A stretch of 64,000 bases of DNA from positions 3,385,460-3,449,459 of the forward strand of contig OX345641.1 in assembly GCA_947044365.1 (NCBI GenBank). The letters are read 5' to 3'. How positions within the stretch are numbered: position 1 is the stretch's first letter; each line of letters opens with the position of its first letter. Shown here in pieces: positions 11,222-22,644 of this stretch. Position numbers and translations under genes: made by a program. Source of the DNA: Petrosia ficiformis (Eukaryota > Porifera > Demospongiae > Haplosclerida > Petrosiidae). The notes beneath the pieces are model-generated. The model saw only the letters and a program-made list of their open reading frames with translations, ran no database searches and was not told the DNA's origin.

Positions 11222-12099
11222 CTCTGTAGACTCAGGTCCATTACAGTTTTGTCCATCCCAGAGTGGATCATCCGCAAAACAATTAAAGAATCAGGTGCAG
11301 CATTTAAAGCTGATTCACAATAGTAATGATTACCAACAAAAGAAGGAGGAGGAGGTGCAGAACTACCACTGTTACATGGACCACCACAACTATCTAGGCG
11401 TGTTTCAACCCATCCTCCTATTATCCTATATATGTCCAGATATGTTGACGAGGATTTCTACCATAAGTTATTGAAACACCATCAACATAATGTGAGTCAA
11501 TGTTACTAGTTCCTGTGTTAAAACTGGTATCCCCTTATTTGTCCACATACTTTGGTGTAATTTAGATTATAGGTGGAAAAGATGATTGAGTCACAACCTG
11601 CTCCAGAACATCCACAAACATCATGATTGATATCGATATATCCTGTTTGTGTTAATTCAGAAGGACAATTAGTACCAGGTTCAGTCATGTTGAGATAAGC
11701 CACTCTTGTCCATCCTCCCTCTTCATCACAGTTGATCCCCTCCATGTCACAATAGACAGTGACAATACTTCCATTAGTCAGTGTGATATTGTAATATCCT
11801 GATGTAGCACTGGGATAAACTTGATGTATATCTGCACAGGAGGATAAAATTGTAGAACTGGAAACAAGAAGTTGGTAGGTAGGAGGGACAAATGATGAAC
11901 GTACATAACTTACCATTTTAAACTTGATAGTATTTCCAATATTACCAAGATTACAACAATGTTGTTCATATAGTGAGGGTTGACGTTGACTATTACAATC
12001 ACTCATACAGTAGTTATCCTCTTCATTACTGACAGTAATTAGTTCAGTAGTCAGAATTACAAGTATTATAAGATACAATATGAAGAATTATTGTGAAAT

Positions 12100-13560
12100 T
12101 GGAATAACTACATTCATGAAGGTAACATGACAAGAAGTATGTCACTGTGACATGTACATATATGCAATCATGTAGGTGTGCATATAATAGTATATGCATA
12201 TCATAATATGTACATGTATCCAATCTTCAATCTAACATACTAGCATAGTGTATTCATTTCTTAAATGTATTGCACATGTATAATGCTCATGTAGTTATCA
12301 TATAATTATATGTGACCATCACTACACTATCAATATATAAACAAAATTATAGGCCTAGTACAGGTTGTCATAGATACATACATGCTAATGTAATTATCTT
12401 CTAATATCTCATACTTTATGTGCAGTTTGTATGTGTCATGACAACAGCAAGTGTGTAGACATAACATAATATTAATTTAAATTTTTGCTATTCCTTGTTA
12501 CATACATGTATTAACCAATAAATAGGTTATTACAACATTTAGTTTTTGTTGTGTGTGATCTCTTTGAGGTACTGTCAACATTCAATTTGTGAAGCAACCC
12601 CCCTCGTTAAATGATTGCTATTTGGATGTCTCCATTTGCTGGACTGGACCACTGGACACTGGACTACTGGACACTAGACTACTGGACTAGACTACTGGAT
12701 TGCAAATTAAATAAATGCGAGGGCATAAACAAAATAATTTGCAATAAAAATGAAAGGTGTAGGAATCAATGTCAAAACCCAAAAAGCATGTGAACAAGAT
12801 CGGGATGGTACTAACTTAGGAGGTTAACGTAAACTGTCTGTGTTGCTATATTTTACTTTATTACAGGACTTGCTGCAAAACGTCCAGTACCAAATGAACA
12901 ATTTTCTTCTACAGCAACCAACTCTACTAAGTAGAACACTCTTTATTCAACTATAGGAACAAGGATCATGGATGTCAATTTTTTTCTCCCTTTCGAGGTA
13001 ATATCATACATTCTCAAAACATACTAGTAACCTGTGATAGGCATTTAAAAGAACGATGGATCCTTGCTTTTAAAATGTAATTGTACATGTACCATACATG
13101 TATTTGTTTGGGAATGGAAGCCACCCTTGAGCTATGGCCATGTAGCCTTGAATAATGAGATCTCTTCTCACTGCACTCAGTTCACATAGACACTGTCGAA
13201 CACTGCAATAATTGTCAAATGTTATCTAACGACAACCCTTAGTTATGGCCTGCCTCTGAAAGGTAATAGTAACCATGGCTCCTACTCAAGAAAATACAGT
13301 ATCTCAATGTAGATTGTTCATAATTTGTACAATGATATAATTCAAGTTTTCATTTTCACTATAGAGGAAAGTGTTGAACTTTGATGCTTCAATAGGTCAA
13401 ACTAACCATGAATGGCCATACATAGCCTCATTTAGAAGTAGTATGGACTGCTTAATCGATCATTATATTGTGATTGAAAGAACAAATGTGCTACGAATGA
13501 CTGACCTTAGTACAGCTGTGTTATGCTGCTTTGCCACATATTATATCTATGGGATTTAAT
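12100..13560. other. Intergenic: duplicated array flank and small repeats
   Basis: 12180-12540 resembles 42690-43380, a 5' flank unit. 12630-12705 is an irregular (ACTGGACTACTGG)n tandem repeat. 12740-12830 is a fragment of the fold-back family (AATGAAAG ... CAAAACCCAAAAAGCA). 12884-13560 is the duplicated block also at 4250-4950. No gene seen. Confidence 0.55.
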
Positions 13561-13859
13561 ATCCTGCTGAATGTCACAGTATGCTCTTGTTCTTGGAAAG
13601 GAGTATTTTTGGCATCACGTCCACAAAGCAGCTACCAACAACAGTAACTGTATTACTTGACAGTCTCTCAAAACTCTAATTTTCATTGTGTTTATGGAAA
13701 TTGTTGAATTTCAAATGTTACAGTGACACAAAAGTAATGTAATGTTGACACACTCATAAGCATAGTGTTACACACTTTAATGTGTCAGAGCACATCTTGT
13801 GTCAGAATTGCAGGAACATATAACACATCATATTTGTGTTGTCACAACACACATTTTTT

Positions 13860-14720
13860 ACAGTGACATAGGACCCAAAATTAAACAAACCACTTCCATA
13901 TAACCCTACGTAAATACAACTCTTGTCTTTTGGTTTATAGTAGTGTAGGTACTTACATGTATGTAGGGTTATATAGAAGTGGTTTGCTTAATTTATATAT
14001 GTGCATACATTGTACATGTGTGAATACATGTATGTACATTGTACATGTATGTATTTATGTACATTGTACATGTGTGAATATAATTATGCATGTGTGAACG
14101 TATGTAATTATGTATGTATGTACATTGTATATGTGTGAATATATGTAATTATATATGTTTTCTCATCAACAATATTCAAATATGTAAATATAAATAAAGA
14201 TTTTGTACTGACATGAATATACTATCAGATTCATACACTAAAAATGATTAAATAATTGATTGATGGGTTATTACATTTGAAAGGACTTAAAAGTTGCAAG
14301 TATAGTCATACTGCTGATATTTATTGAAATCTTATCTTGTGATATGAAACATGTAATATTATATACATAATTAAGAGATAACTTTCTCTTAATTATATAT
14401 ATAACAAGAATAATAAAAAACATTTTCAATAAAAATGAAAGAAGATGTAGGGACGTCAAAACCCAAAAAGCAAGCAAACAAGGTTGGGAAGCTAACTTAG
14501 GACCCAAAATTAAACAAACCACTTCCATATAACCCTACATAAGTGCTTACACCTCTGTACAAAGAGCTGTAATTATGTAGGGTTATATGGAAGTGGTTTG
14601 TTTAATTTTGGGTCCTAAGTTAGCTTCCCAACCTTGTTTGCCTGCTTTTTGGGTTTTGACATCCCTACATCTTCTTTCATTTTTATTGAAAATGTTTTTT
14701 ATTATTCTTGTTTTCATTGA
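13860..14720. repeat. Fold-back element pair
   Basis: 14403-14535 and 14577-14712 are near-perfect inverted repeats (about 130 bp arms, loop of about 40 bp). The arms contain AACAAACCACTTCCATATAA and CAAAACCCAAAAAGCAAGC. A shorter pair with the same core flanks 13863-13990. Each arm reads open for about 60 codons (MEVVCLILGPKLASQPCL), but that is a by-product of the repeat. Related copies: 12740, 30120-30425, 42185-42315. Confidence 0.75.
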
Positions 14721-14724
14721 TTTT

Positions 14725-16240
14725 TTTCTAAACGATGTGAATGTTTTTTTAGATTGCAGAAATACTATATATCATTATGAAATCATGCAATCAAAAATGC
14801 ATTAAAATTTGTTCATCAATGAAGGTCAGTCTTTTGTTTATGTATTGATTATCATTCTCTTTCACTTACAGATGATGTATATTCTCTATTCACTTACATC
14901 ACTGTCTGCAGTCCTACAAGAAGTAGTGTCAGTCACTGTGTCAACCATTCAGTATTCCAATGCTTATCATAGTATACAATATTATTATACAATTGCTTTA
15001 ATATTAATAATTATTATATTCATTATTAGTATTTGCTCACAAACTCACAAATGTTATTACAATGCCAAACACTTCCACCTTTTCAGCTTCCATGTTAAGA
15101 GTATACAAATGCGCATGCGTAATTAAATTCCACTTAGGAAAATGGCGTCCAATTCCAGATCAAATCTTTGTAGTCGTTGAGACTGTCTTCTTTCATAGTA
15201 TCTGAAGATATCATCTCGATACTTTACGACCAGAATTTTACTATAAATGCGACGGGAATGGTGCTAGAATCATCGTGATAGGTCAACAAACAAAAAAATG
15301 ATTTGTCTGGAAAATAATAATATTAATATGATGAAGATTTTGCCAGTTTTGCCACTCGCCGGTTCTCTACCTTAACAATAATCTTCGGCCATCTAGAAGG
15401 TATTGGTAGTCATAAAAACACTAGATATAAACAGGCATGTGTGTATAGAAACTTATGTGTATATATTACCAGAGATTTCAGCTCATCACTTGCAATTGAA
15501 ATGCATGGGCGGCCATTTTTTTTCCGTGCCATCCCTACATAGAGAGTACTACCGTACTCTCTGATATTACATGTTTCATGTCACTTATAATACTTCAAAG
15601 TAACTGTCAACAAAATTAAATTGTTTGAAAACTGCAAACTTATAATTTACTACTTTGAAGTTTCATAAGTGACAGAAAATATTATGAAGTTAGTAAAATT
15701 AGATTTCAGTAATATCAACAGCATGACCATACATGGAAATTTAAATCCTTGTAACTGTAATAATGAATTAATCAGTTATTTAAACAATTTTGATTTTGCA
15801 GTGTATCAATATGGGGTTATCATTTTCTCCAGTTTATTGGCCCTTTCCCTTCAATACTTTTACAAAAATCACACTTTGAGATTGACTCGGTAGCTATTGG
15901 ACTTGATAGTCATAAAATAGAAGTGTACAGTTTCTAACAATAAATAAATGTATTTGTTTTGACTAACAACATTGGACAAGCTTCCGATCATTATACTTCA
16001 ATGTTATATATTAATAAATGAAAATGAGAATAAGAGCATATGAAAATATGTTGTTTAATTCACTATGGAAATAAACAAACATAATATGTTTGACAACAAA
16101 GTATACAAAATGTTATTAACTACTGTAAATTAGAGTTGTTTAACAAAATGAAATTACATCAATAATACTTTAGTTAGTTAAATAAAACTGAAACAGTTTA
16201 GAATAGAAATATTGTAAGGCCATTATCATCAAACTGAACA
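14725..16240. other. Intergenic with duplicated 3' flank
   Basis: No gene supported. 15430-15580 is a small element ending in the palindrome AGAGAGTACTACCGTACTCT. 15570-15990 is almost identical to 18490-18930 (landmark ATTTCAGTAATATCAACAGC), the 3' flanks of copies 4 and 5. The short frames in these blocks (15669-15893, 18600-18785) differ in length and end, so they are not convincing genes. Confidence 0.6.
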
Positions 16241-16243
16241 ACA

Positions 16244-17251
16244 TTACTTAACATATATTTCAATTATATCCAGAGGTGTGCCTTCATCAGGTAGCGACTG
16301 ATCGTTACACACTCTCAATTCAATATTATCAGTAATAGTCTCATCTAATGTCTTAAGAAACCATGGTATGTTAGGATTAGTACAACAAGTAGACTCAAGT
16401 CCATTACAATTCTTTCCATCCCATAGTGGATCATCAGCATAAAGAATGGAAGTCCAAGGTGCAACATTTAAACCTGATTCACAATAGTAATCATTACCAA
16501 CAAAAGAAGGAGTAGATGCAGCACTACCATTGTTACATGGACAATGAACTGAATCTATGAATGTTTCAGTCAATCCTGCTGCATATGTCCATATGTGTTG
16601 ACGAGGATTATTACCATACGTTATTGAAACACCATCAACATAATATGAGTCAATGTCAATGCCAACGAAAAAAGCATCAGGTGAATTAAACTGATAACCT
16701 CTCACTTTTCCACAGATTTTGGTGTAATTTAGACTATAGGTGGAGAAGAAGGTTGAGTCACAACCTCCTGATGAAGGATTAGGTTGTCCACAAACATCAT
16801 GATTGATATTGATATATCCTGTTTGTGTTAATCCAGAGGGACAAGTAGTACCAGGTTCAGTCATATTGAGGTTGGCCACTCTTGTCCATCCTCCTTCTTC
16901 ATCACAGTTGATCCCCTCCATGTCACAATAAACAGTTGCAATATTTCTATTAGTCAGTGTGATATTGTAATATCCTGATGTAGCACTGGGAAAAACTTGA
17001 TGTATTTGTAGACAAGAATAATTGTAGAACTGGAAACAAGAATTTGGCAGGTTGGAGGGACAAATGATGAACGTACGTAACTTTCCATCTTTAAACTTGA
17101 TAGTATTTCCAATATTTGTGAGATTACAACAATGTTGTTCATATAGTGAGGGTTGACGTTGACTATTACAATCACTCATACAGTAGTTATCCTCTCCACT
17201 ACTGACAGTAGTTAGTTCAGTAATCAGAATTACAAGTATTATAAGATACAT
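16244..17251 (-). CDS. Secreted fibrinogen-like protein, copy 4
   Basis: 335 aa, intact, single exon. Landmarks: signal peptide 1-19; Cys cluster 24-42; fibrinogen-like core about 80-130 with SGYYNITL, VYCDMEG (108-113) and GGWTRV (120-125); CGKVRGY at 180-186; PRQHIW at 216-221; CPCN at 237-240; DPLWDG at 274-279; IEIYVK at the end. Loop 1 (222-236) is TYAAGLTETFIDSVH and loop 2 (261-272) is LNVAPWTSILYA. It is the copy with TNRNIATVYC where most have TNGSIVTVYC, which removes one N-x-S site. About 15 substitutions scattered near PRQHIW separate it from copy 5. Confidence 0.85.
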   Translation of the reverse strand: MYLIILVILITELTTVSSGEDNYCMSDCNSQRQPSLYEQHCCNLTNIGNTIKFKDGKLRTFIICPSNLPNSCFQFYNYSCLQIHQVFPSATSGYYNITLTNRNIATVYCDMEGINCDEEGGWTRVANLNMTEPGTTCPSGLTQTGYININHDVCGQPNPSSGGCDSTFFSTYSLNYTKICGKVRGYQFNSPDAFFVGIDIDSYYVDGVSITYGNNPRQHIWTYAAGLTETFIDSVHCPCNNGSAASTPSFVGNDYYCESGLNVAPWTSILYADDPLWDGKNCNGLESTCCTNPNIPWFLKTLDETITDNIELRVCNDQSLPDEGTPLDIIEIYVK

Positions 17252-17290
17252 TATGAAGAATTATTGTGAAATTGATATGTGATTTCTTTC

Positions 17291-17330
17291 TATTTATATA
17301 CAAGTCTTGAAAATAATTATATTCATGAGT
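17291..17330 (-). promoter_or_regulatory. Shared family promoter of copy 4
   Basis: TATATAAATA at 17291-17300 on the minus strand. The palindrome is one base off (ATTCATGAGT on the plus strand) at 17321-17330. Confidence 0.55.
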
Positions 17331-17339
17331 GTCACATGA

Positions 17340-19200
17340 CAGGAAGTATGTCATGCTGACAAAAATTGTGGCATGTACATGTATTAAATCTAGTGTATAG
17401 TATAACCATTTTTTAAAAGTATTGCTACACCAAATACTTATAATATTCATGTAGATACAATATATAATTATGTGACCATCCATACATGTATCACTGCAGA
17501 CATGAAACTATACTATGGTTAGTACACTCATAAGGAATAGTATATTAAGCTATCATAGATAGATACATCATGTTGATCAGGGTTTCATACAGAACCAAAT
17601 AAACCAGTACCAAATCAACAATTTTCTTCTACAAGAACACTCTTTATTCAACTATAGGAACAATAATGTCAATTTTTTGCTCCCTTTCGAGGTAATATTA
17701 TACATTCTCAAAACATATTAGTAACCTGTGATAGGCATTTAAAAGAACAATGGATCCTTGTTTTGGAAATGTACATGTACCATATTTTGTTAGGATTGGA
17801 AGCCACCCTTGAGTTATGGCCATGTAGCCTTGAATAATGAGATCTCTTCCCACTGCACTCAGTTCACATAGACACTGTCGAACACTGCAATAATTGCCAA
17901 ATGTTATCCGATGACACCCTGTGAAATTCACACATGTACAATGTACATACATACATAATTACATATATTTCCAGTGTGAATATATGTGCTTTATGTATGT
18001 ATGTACATTGTACACGTGTGAATATAATTATTTAATTATGTATGTACGTACATTGTACATGTGTGAATATATGTGCTTTATGTATGTATGTACATTGTAC
18101 ATGTGTGAATATAATTATGTAATTATATATGTGTTTTGTCATCGACAAATTTCAAATATGTAAATATAAATTTTGTACTGACATGGATACTGTATAGCGG
18201 TAGTTATTGGCCAAGGGAAAAATTGGTGAATTTTTGTAATTCGCCAATTCGCCAAAATTTCTCCTTTGCCAATAATTCCTGCTATACGGTATAATATCAG
18301 ATTCATACACTAAAAATGATTAAATAATTGATTGATGGGTTATTACATTTGAAGGATTTAAATGTGCATGTATAGCTAGTGTCATAACATTTATTGAAAT
18401 CTTATCTTGTGATATGAAACATGTAATATTATATATAATTATTATAATTAAGAGATAACTTTATCATAATTATATATATATAATTATATATATAATATTA
18501 CATGTTTCATGTCACTTATAATACTTCAAAGTAGCTGTCAGCAAAATTAAATGGTTTGAAAACTGCAAACTTATAATTTAATACTTTGAAGTTTCATAAG
18601 TGACAGAAACAATTAAGTTAGTAAAATTAGATTTCAGTAATATCAACAGCATGACCATACATGGAAATTTAAATCCTTGTAACTGTAATTATGAATCAAT
18701 CAGTTATTTAAACAATTTTGATTTTGCAGTGTATCAATATGGGGTTATCATTTTCTCCAGTTTATTGGCCCTTTCCCTTCAATAATTTTACAAAAATCAC
18801 ACTTTGAGATTGACTCGGTAGCTATTGGACTTGATAATCATAAAATAGAAGTGTACAGTTTCTAACAATAAATAAATGTATTTGTTTTGACTAACAACAT
18901 TGGACAAGCTTCCGATCATTATACTTCACTGTTATATATTAATAAATGAAAATATGATAATAAGAGCATTAAAAATATGTTGTTTAATTAACTATATGGA
19001 AACAAACAAACATAATATGTTTCAAGTATGTAAGTGTTAATTACTAACTACTGCAAATTAGAGTCACAAAATGAGTGAAATAACTCCAACTAACTAAAAT
19101 AAAATTAGGTCAATAATACTTTAGTTAGTTAGTAAACTAAAACATATTAAAAGCATGGTCTACTATTATAAGTTTCATTAAAAGGGGTTTTTAATTACTT
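17340..19200. other. Intergenic: duplicated blocks and a small MITE
   Basis: 17590-17925 repeats 4250-4600. 17935-18480 repeats 13990-14410 (ATGTACATTGTACATGTGTG motifs). 18490-19200 is the duplicated 3' flank shared with copies 4 and 6. No gene seen. Confidence 0.55.
18188..18291. repeat. 104-bp MITE with about 24-bp terminal inverted repeats
   Basis: Left TACTGTATAGCGGTAGTTAT continues TGGC; the right end, read inwards, is TACCGTATAGCAGGAATTAT then TGGC. It forms almost one complete hairpin. It sits inside a block that otherwise repeats 13990-14410, where it is absent, so it inserted after that duplication. Confidence 0.65.
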
Positions 19201-19206
19201 GTCCCA

Positions 19207-20217
19207 CTACTTAACATATATTTCAATTATATCCAGAGGTGTGTCTTCATCAGGTAGCCCTTGACTATTACACACTCTCAACTCGATATTATCAGTAGTA
19301 GTCTTATTCAATGTCTTAAGAAACCATGGCATGTTAGGATTAGTACAACAAGTAGACTCAGGTCCATTACAATTCTGTCCATCCCATAGTGGATCATCAG
19401 CATAAAGAATGTAGGAATAAGCTTTGTTACCTACAGCTGATTCACAATAGTAATCATTACCAACAAAAGAAGGAGGAGGAAGTGCAGAACTACCACTGTT
19501 ACATGGACAACCCCCTGAACTTAGGCGTGTTTCATACCACCCTCCTGATAATGTCCATATGTGTTGACGAGGATTACTACCATATGTTATTGAAACACCA
19601 TCAACATAATATGAGTCAATGTCGCTAGTTCCTATGCGAAAAGCATCAGGTGAAAAATACTGGTATCCTCTTACTTGTCCACATACTTTGGTGTAATTTA
19701 GACTATAGGTGGAGAAGAAGGGTGAGTCACAACCTGCTGATGATGGATTAGGTTGTCCACAAACATCATGATTGATATTGGTATATCCTGTTTGTGTTAA
19801 TCCAGAGGGACAAGTAGTACCAGGTTCAGTCATGTTGAGATAAGCCACACTTGTCCATCCTCCCTCTTCATCACAGTTCATCCCCTCCATGTCACAATAG
19901 ACAGTGACAATACTTCCATTAGTCAGTATATTGTAATATCCTGATGTAGCACTGGGATAAACTTGATGTATTTGTAGACAAGAATATTTGTAGACCTGGA
20001 AACAAGAAGTTGGTAGGTAGGAGGGACAAATAATGAACATATATCGATTTCCATTTTCAATCTTGAAGGTATTTCTGATGTAACTGAGATTACAGCAATG
20101 TTGTTCATATAGTGAGGGTTGACGGGGACTATTACAATCACTCATACAGTAGTTATCCTCTCCATTACTGACAGTAATTAGTTCAGTAATCAGAATTACA
20201 AGTATTATAAGATACAT
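19207..20217 (-). CDS. Secreted fibrinogen-like protein, copy 5
   Basis: 336 aa, intact. It differs from the family consensus by SPRQPS for SQRQPS, a one-residue deletion in the core (GYYNILTN for GYYNITLTN, which removes an N-glycosylation site) and TSVAYLN for TRVAYLN. Loop 1 is TLSGGWYETRLSSGG and loop 2 is AVGNKAYSYILYA, preceded by CES. The signal peptide and all cysteines are present. Its 3' flank (about 19000-19206) is nearly identical to that of copy 6, pointing to a recent duplication of the 3' half. Confidence 0.85.
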   Translation of the reverse strand: MYLIILVILITELITVSNGEDNYCMSDCNSPRQPSLYEQHCCNLSYIRNTFKIENGNRYMFIICPSYLPTSCFQVYKYSCLQIHQVYPSATSGYYNILTNGSIVTVYCDMEGMNCDEEGGWTSVAYLNMTEPGTTCPSGLTQTGYTNINHDVCGQPNPSSAGCDSPFFSTYSLNYTKVCGQVRGYQYFSPDAFRIGTSDIDSYYVDGVSITYGSNPRQHIWTLSGGWYETRLSSGGCPCNSGSSALPPPSFVGNDYYCESAVGNKAYSYILYADDPLWDGQNCNGPESTCCTNPNMPWFLKTLNKTTTDNIELRVCNSQGLPDEDTPLDIIEIYVK

Positions 20218-20256
20218 TATGAAGAATTATTGTGAAATTGATAAGTGATTTCTCGA

Positions 20257-20300
20257 TATTTATAGTTATACACATCTCGAAAATAATCATATTCATGAAT
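20257..20300 (-). promoter_or_regulatory. Shared family promoter of copy 5
   Basis: TATAAATA at 20257-20264 and the exact palindrome ATTCATGAAT at 20291-20300. Confidence 0.6.
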
Positions 20301-20309
20301 GGAATATGA

Positions 20310-20662
20310 CAAGAAGTACATTATAATAATTATATAATTATATACATTGAAAACAAGTATAATATTGTGTATATATTTGTGTATATGTTAAAGCATAAAC
20401 TACAATAATCTTAGAGCAATGGGATATAAACAATACAATAATTATAAACGTATATGTACATATATATGTTTGTGTGTGTATACTTTGTTGAATAAGTTAC
20501 ATTATTACAGTAGTATATTAAAGCCTATATAATATTATATAAGCTGAACATGATAACAGGAGCATATGGCAAATGATTACTATATTAACTGTGTAAACAA
20601 ATAGCACAGTATGTAAACTATTTAAAATAATTTATTATTACATAATTATATATATCTATAAT

Positions 20663-20695
<33 letters not shown>

Positions 20696-22640
20696 TATAC
20701 AGCGTTCTGCACAGGATATTTAGAGTGATATTGTATTTTAAATTTAGTGCTGTTTATCCAGTATATGCTTGTCTCAGTAGCCTATAAATGTATTATCTGA
20801 GTGGTGGTTATTGCTGACCAGTGCCGACCAGTGTAGGGGTACACTGTATATAATAATAATTATTATTATACATATAATATCAGAAAAGCAATCATAAAGT
20901 AAATCAATTATAATTGTATGAGGATTCTGTATACGAACAATTTCGGGGCATATAATTTGATTTTTTAGATACCAAGTCTCATAATAACAAGTTATAGAAT
21001 TTAGTTACAAACATGTAGAATAGTTTAAAAAAGTAGACTTCATATTGTTGATTGTCAGTATTAATAGTAAATGTAATTTCATTAAGTTGACATAATAATT
21101 ACATGTGTATTAATATCTAATTATATTTGCATGTGTGTATGTGTACATGTACTTGTACATGTTTGAATGATATATGTAAATATGTATGTATGTACATGTA
21201 TTATAATTATGTAATTATATATATATATTTATTTATAGTACATAACAAGATGCAATAATATACTCATACTACATAGCACAGATTATACCTTAAAGTATTC
21301 CAGGCTATTGTAATATTGTCAATAATTATTACATATGTATGTTGTACATGTAATTATACAACAATCAAATTTAGGTGAAGCAAACCATTAAATGAAATAA
21401 ATATCTTAATACAACCCTGTTATATGGAAATAAGAGAAAAAAGATTTTAAAATATCACTGATTTAAACATCTTCCCACTTGGCCATGATGTCTAATTTGT
21501 TTATTATTGTTTATAATAGATATATTGATTAATGTATAATTATTGTTAAATATTGCAGCATTAAATATTGCACAACATATCAATATTATAAATTATTGGT
21601 GCAGCTATGATGTTCATGTAGTGTATAATATAAAACTGAACATGATAACAAGAGCACATGTAAAATGATTATTTTATTAACAGTATAAACAAACATCACT
21701 TGATTTAATGGAATATGTTTGATAGTACAATATGTAAATCTAAATAACTACTTAAATAAGTGTTTTAGTTAAGTAAAGGAAATATGGTATATATAAATAT
21801 GTATCATAACTGAATCAAAACATAATTTATTTATCCACTAACTGGATATAGAAAATCTCTCATCAGGTTTAGCTAGAAATACACAAATGCAATACGTACT
21901 AATCTACTAATTAATAAAAGGACTACACAACACCAAATATACAGGTGATATATACAAAATATAGGAAATGAGTTTGCGTCCGAGGATGTGATATAGCCCG
22001 AGCCTGTAAGGGCTATATCATATCCAAGGACACAAAATGAGGGTTCTATTACATGCAGTATATAGAAACTATTAGGATAGTATATACAATACATTGTATG
22101 ATGGTGACATCTCCTGCATAGTGTGCACATGGAAGGTCTATATACAATATAAAGTACTTGCCACATCAAAGGGATGATGTCACCATCATACTATAATTAC
22201 ATGTATATAATTATATAGATTCAAATCATTAAGTGGGTTGTTGACTCCTCCCCTTTCCAATTTTCCAAAATCATACTCTCAGATTGATGGCTAAGGCACT
22301 TGAAAGTCAATAAATTAGAACTGTAAAATTTGTAAAAATAAATATTTCATTAGGTTCTATATATTTGAGTCATTCAAAAAGATTAGTAAACAGAAAAGAC
22401 AAGAAGAGATCAAAATATTTTGTTTAATTCACTATGAAAACGAACAAACATAATATGTTTCAAGTATGTAAATGTTAATTACTAACTACTGCAAATTAGA
22501 GTCACAAACTGAGTGAAATAACTCCAACTAACTAAAATAAAATTAGGTCAATAATACTTTAGTTAGTTAGTAAACTAAAACATATTAAAAGCATAGTCTA
22601 CTATTATAAGTTTCATTAAAAGGGGTCTTTAATTACTTGT
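20310..22640. other. Intergenic: first copy of a triplicated block
   Basis: 20400-21800 shares long stretches with 24400-25400 and 27750-29000 (GTTCTGCACAGGATA, TATAAAACTGAACATGATAA, AAGCAATCAT-AAGTAAATC). It includes (AT)n tracts at 20640-20695. 22430-22640 is the 3' flank shared with copy 5. No gene seen. Confidence 0.6.
21955..22050. repeat. Palindromic MITE, copy A
   Basis: The core is GAGGATGTGATATAGCCC, a loop GAGCCTGTAA, then GGGCTATATCATATCC, flanked by GTCC/GGAC. Sister copies lie at 25735-25850 and 46725-46805. All three can form long hairpins. Confidence 0.7.
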
Positions 22641-22644
22641 CCCA

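Larger units (their letters stand above)
8549..12078 (-). pseudogene. Fibrinogen-like copy 3, split by a hAT transposon
   Basis: The 5' part runs from ATG 12078 to about 11222, and the 3' part resumes at 8693 and runs to about 8549. The join falls in the sequence ACAAGTAGAC/TCAGG, which is continuous in the paralogues, so the 2.5-kb insertion is clean. The gene has further damage. A 1-nt deletion near 11918 and a later compensating insertion scramble about 30 residues and remove two conserved cysteines. A deletion of about 15 nt near 11526 shifts the frame. An early stop lies at the C-terminus. The TATA box is also missing: the 5' UTR runs directly into a degenerate palindrome near 12110. Its 3' flank (8230-8545) matches that of copy 12 (62460-62758), its closest relative. 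Confidence 0.85.

Noticed and set aside
14271..14805. MEVVCLILGPKLASQPCL frames on both strands
   Set aside because: Both are read from the arms of one fold-back repeat; no coding signature beyond it.
15669..15893. 74-codon frame, similar to 18600-18785, as a small gene
   Set aside because: The two copies are in a duplicated 3' flank, end differently, and show base changes without codon bias; no start context or homology.
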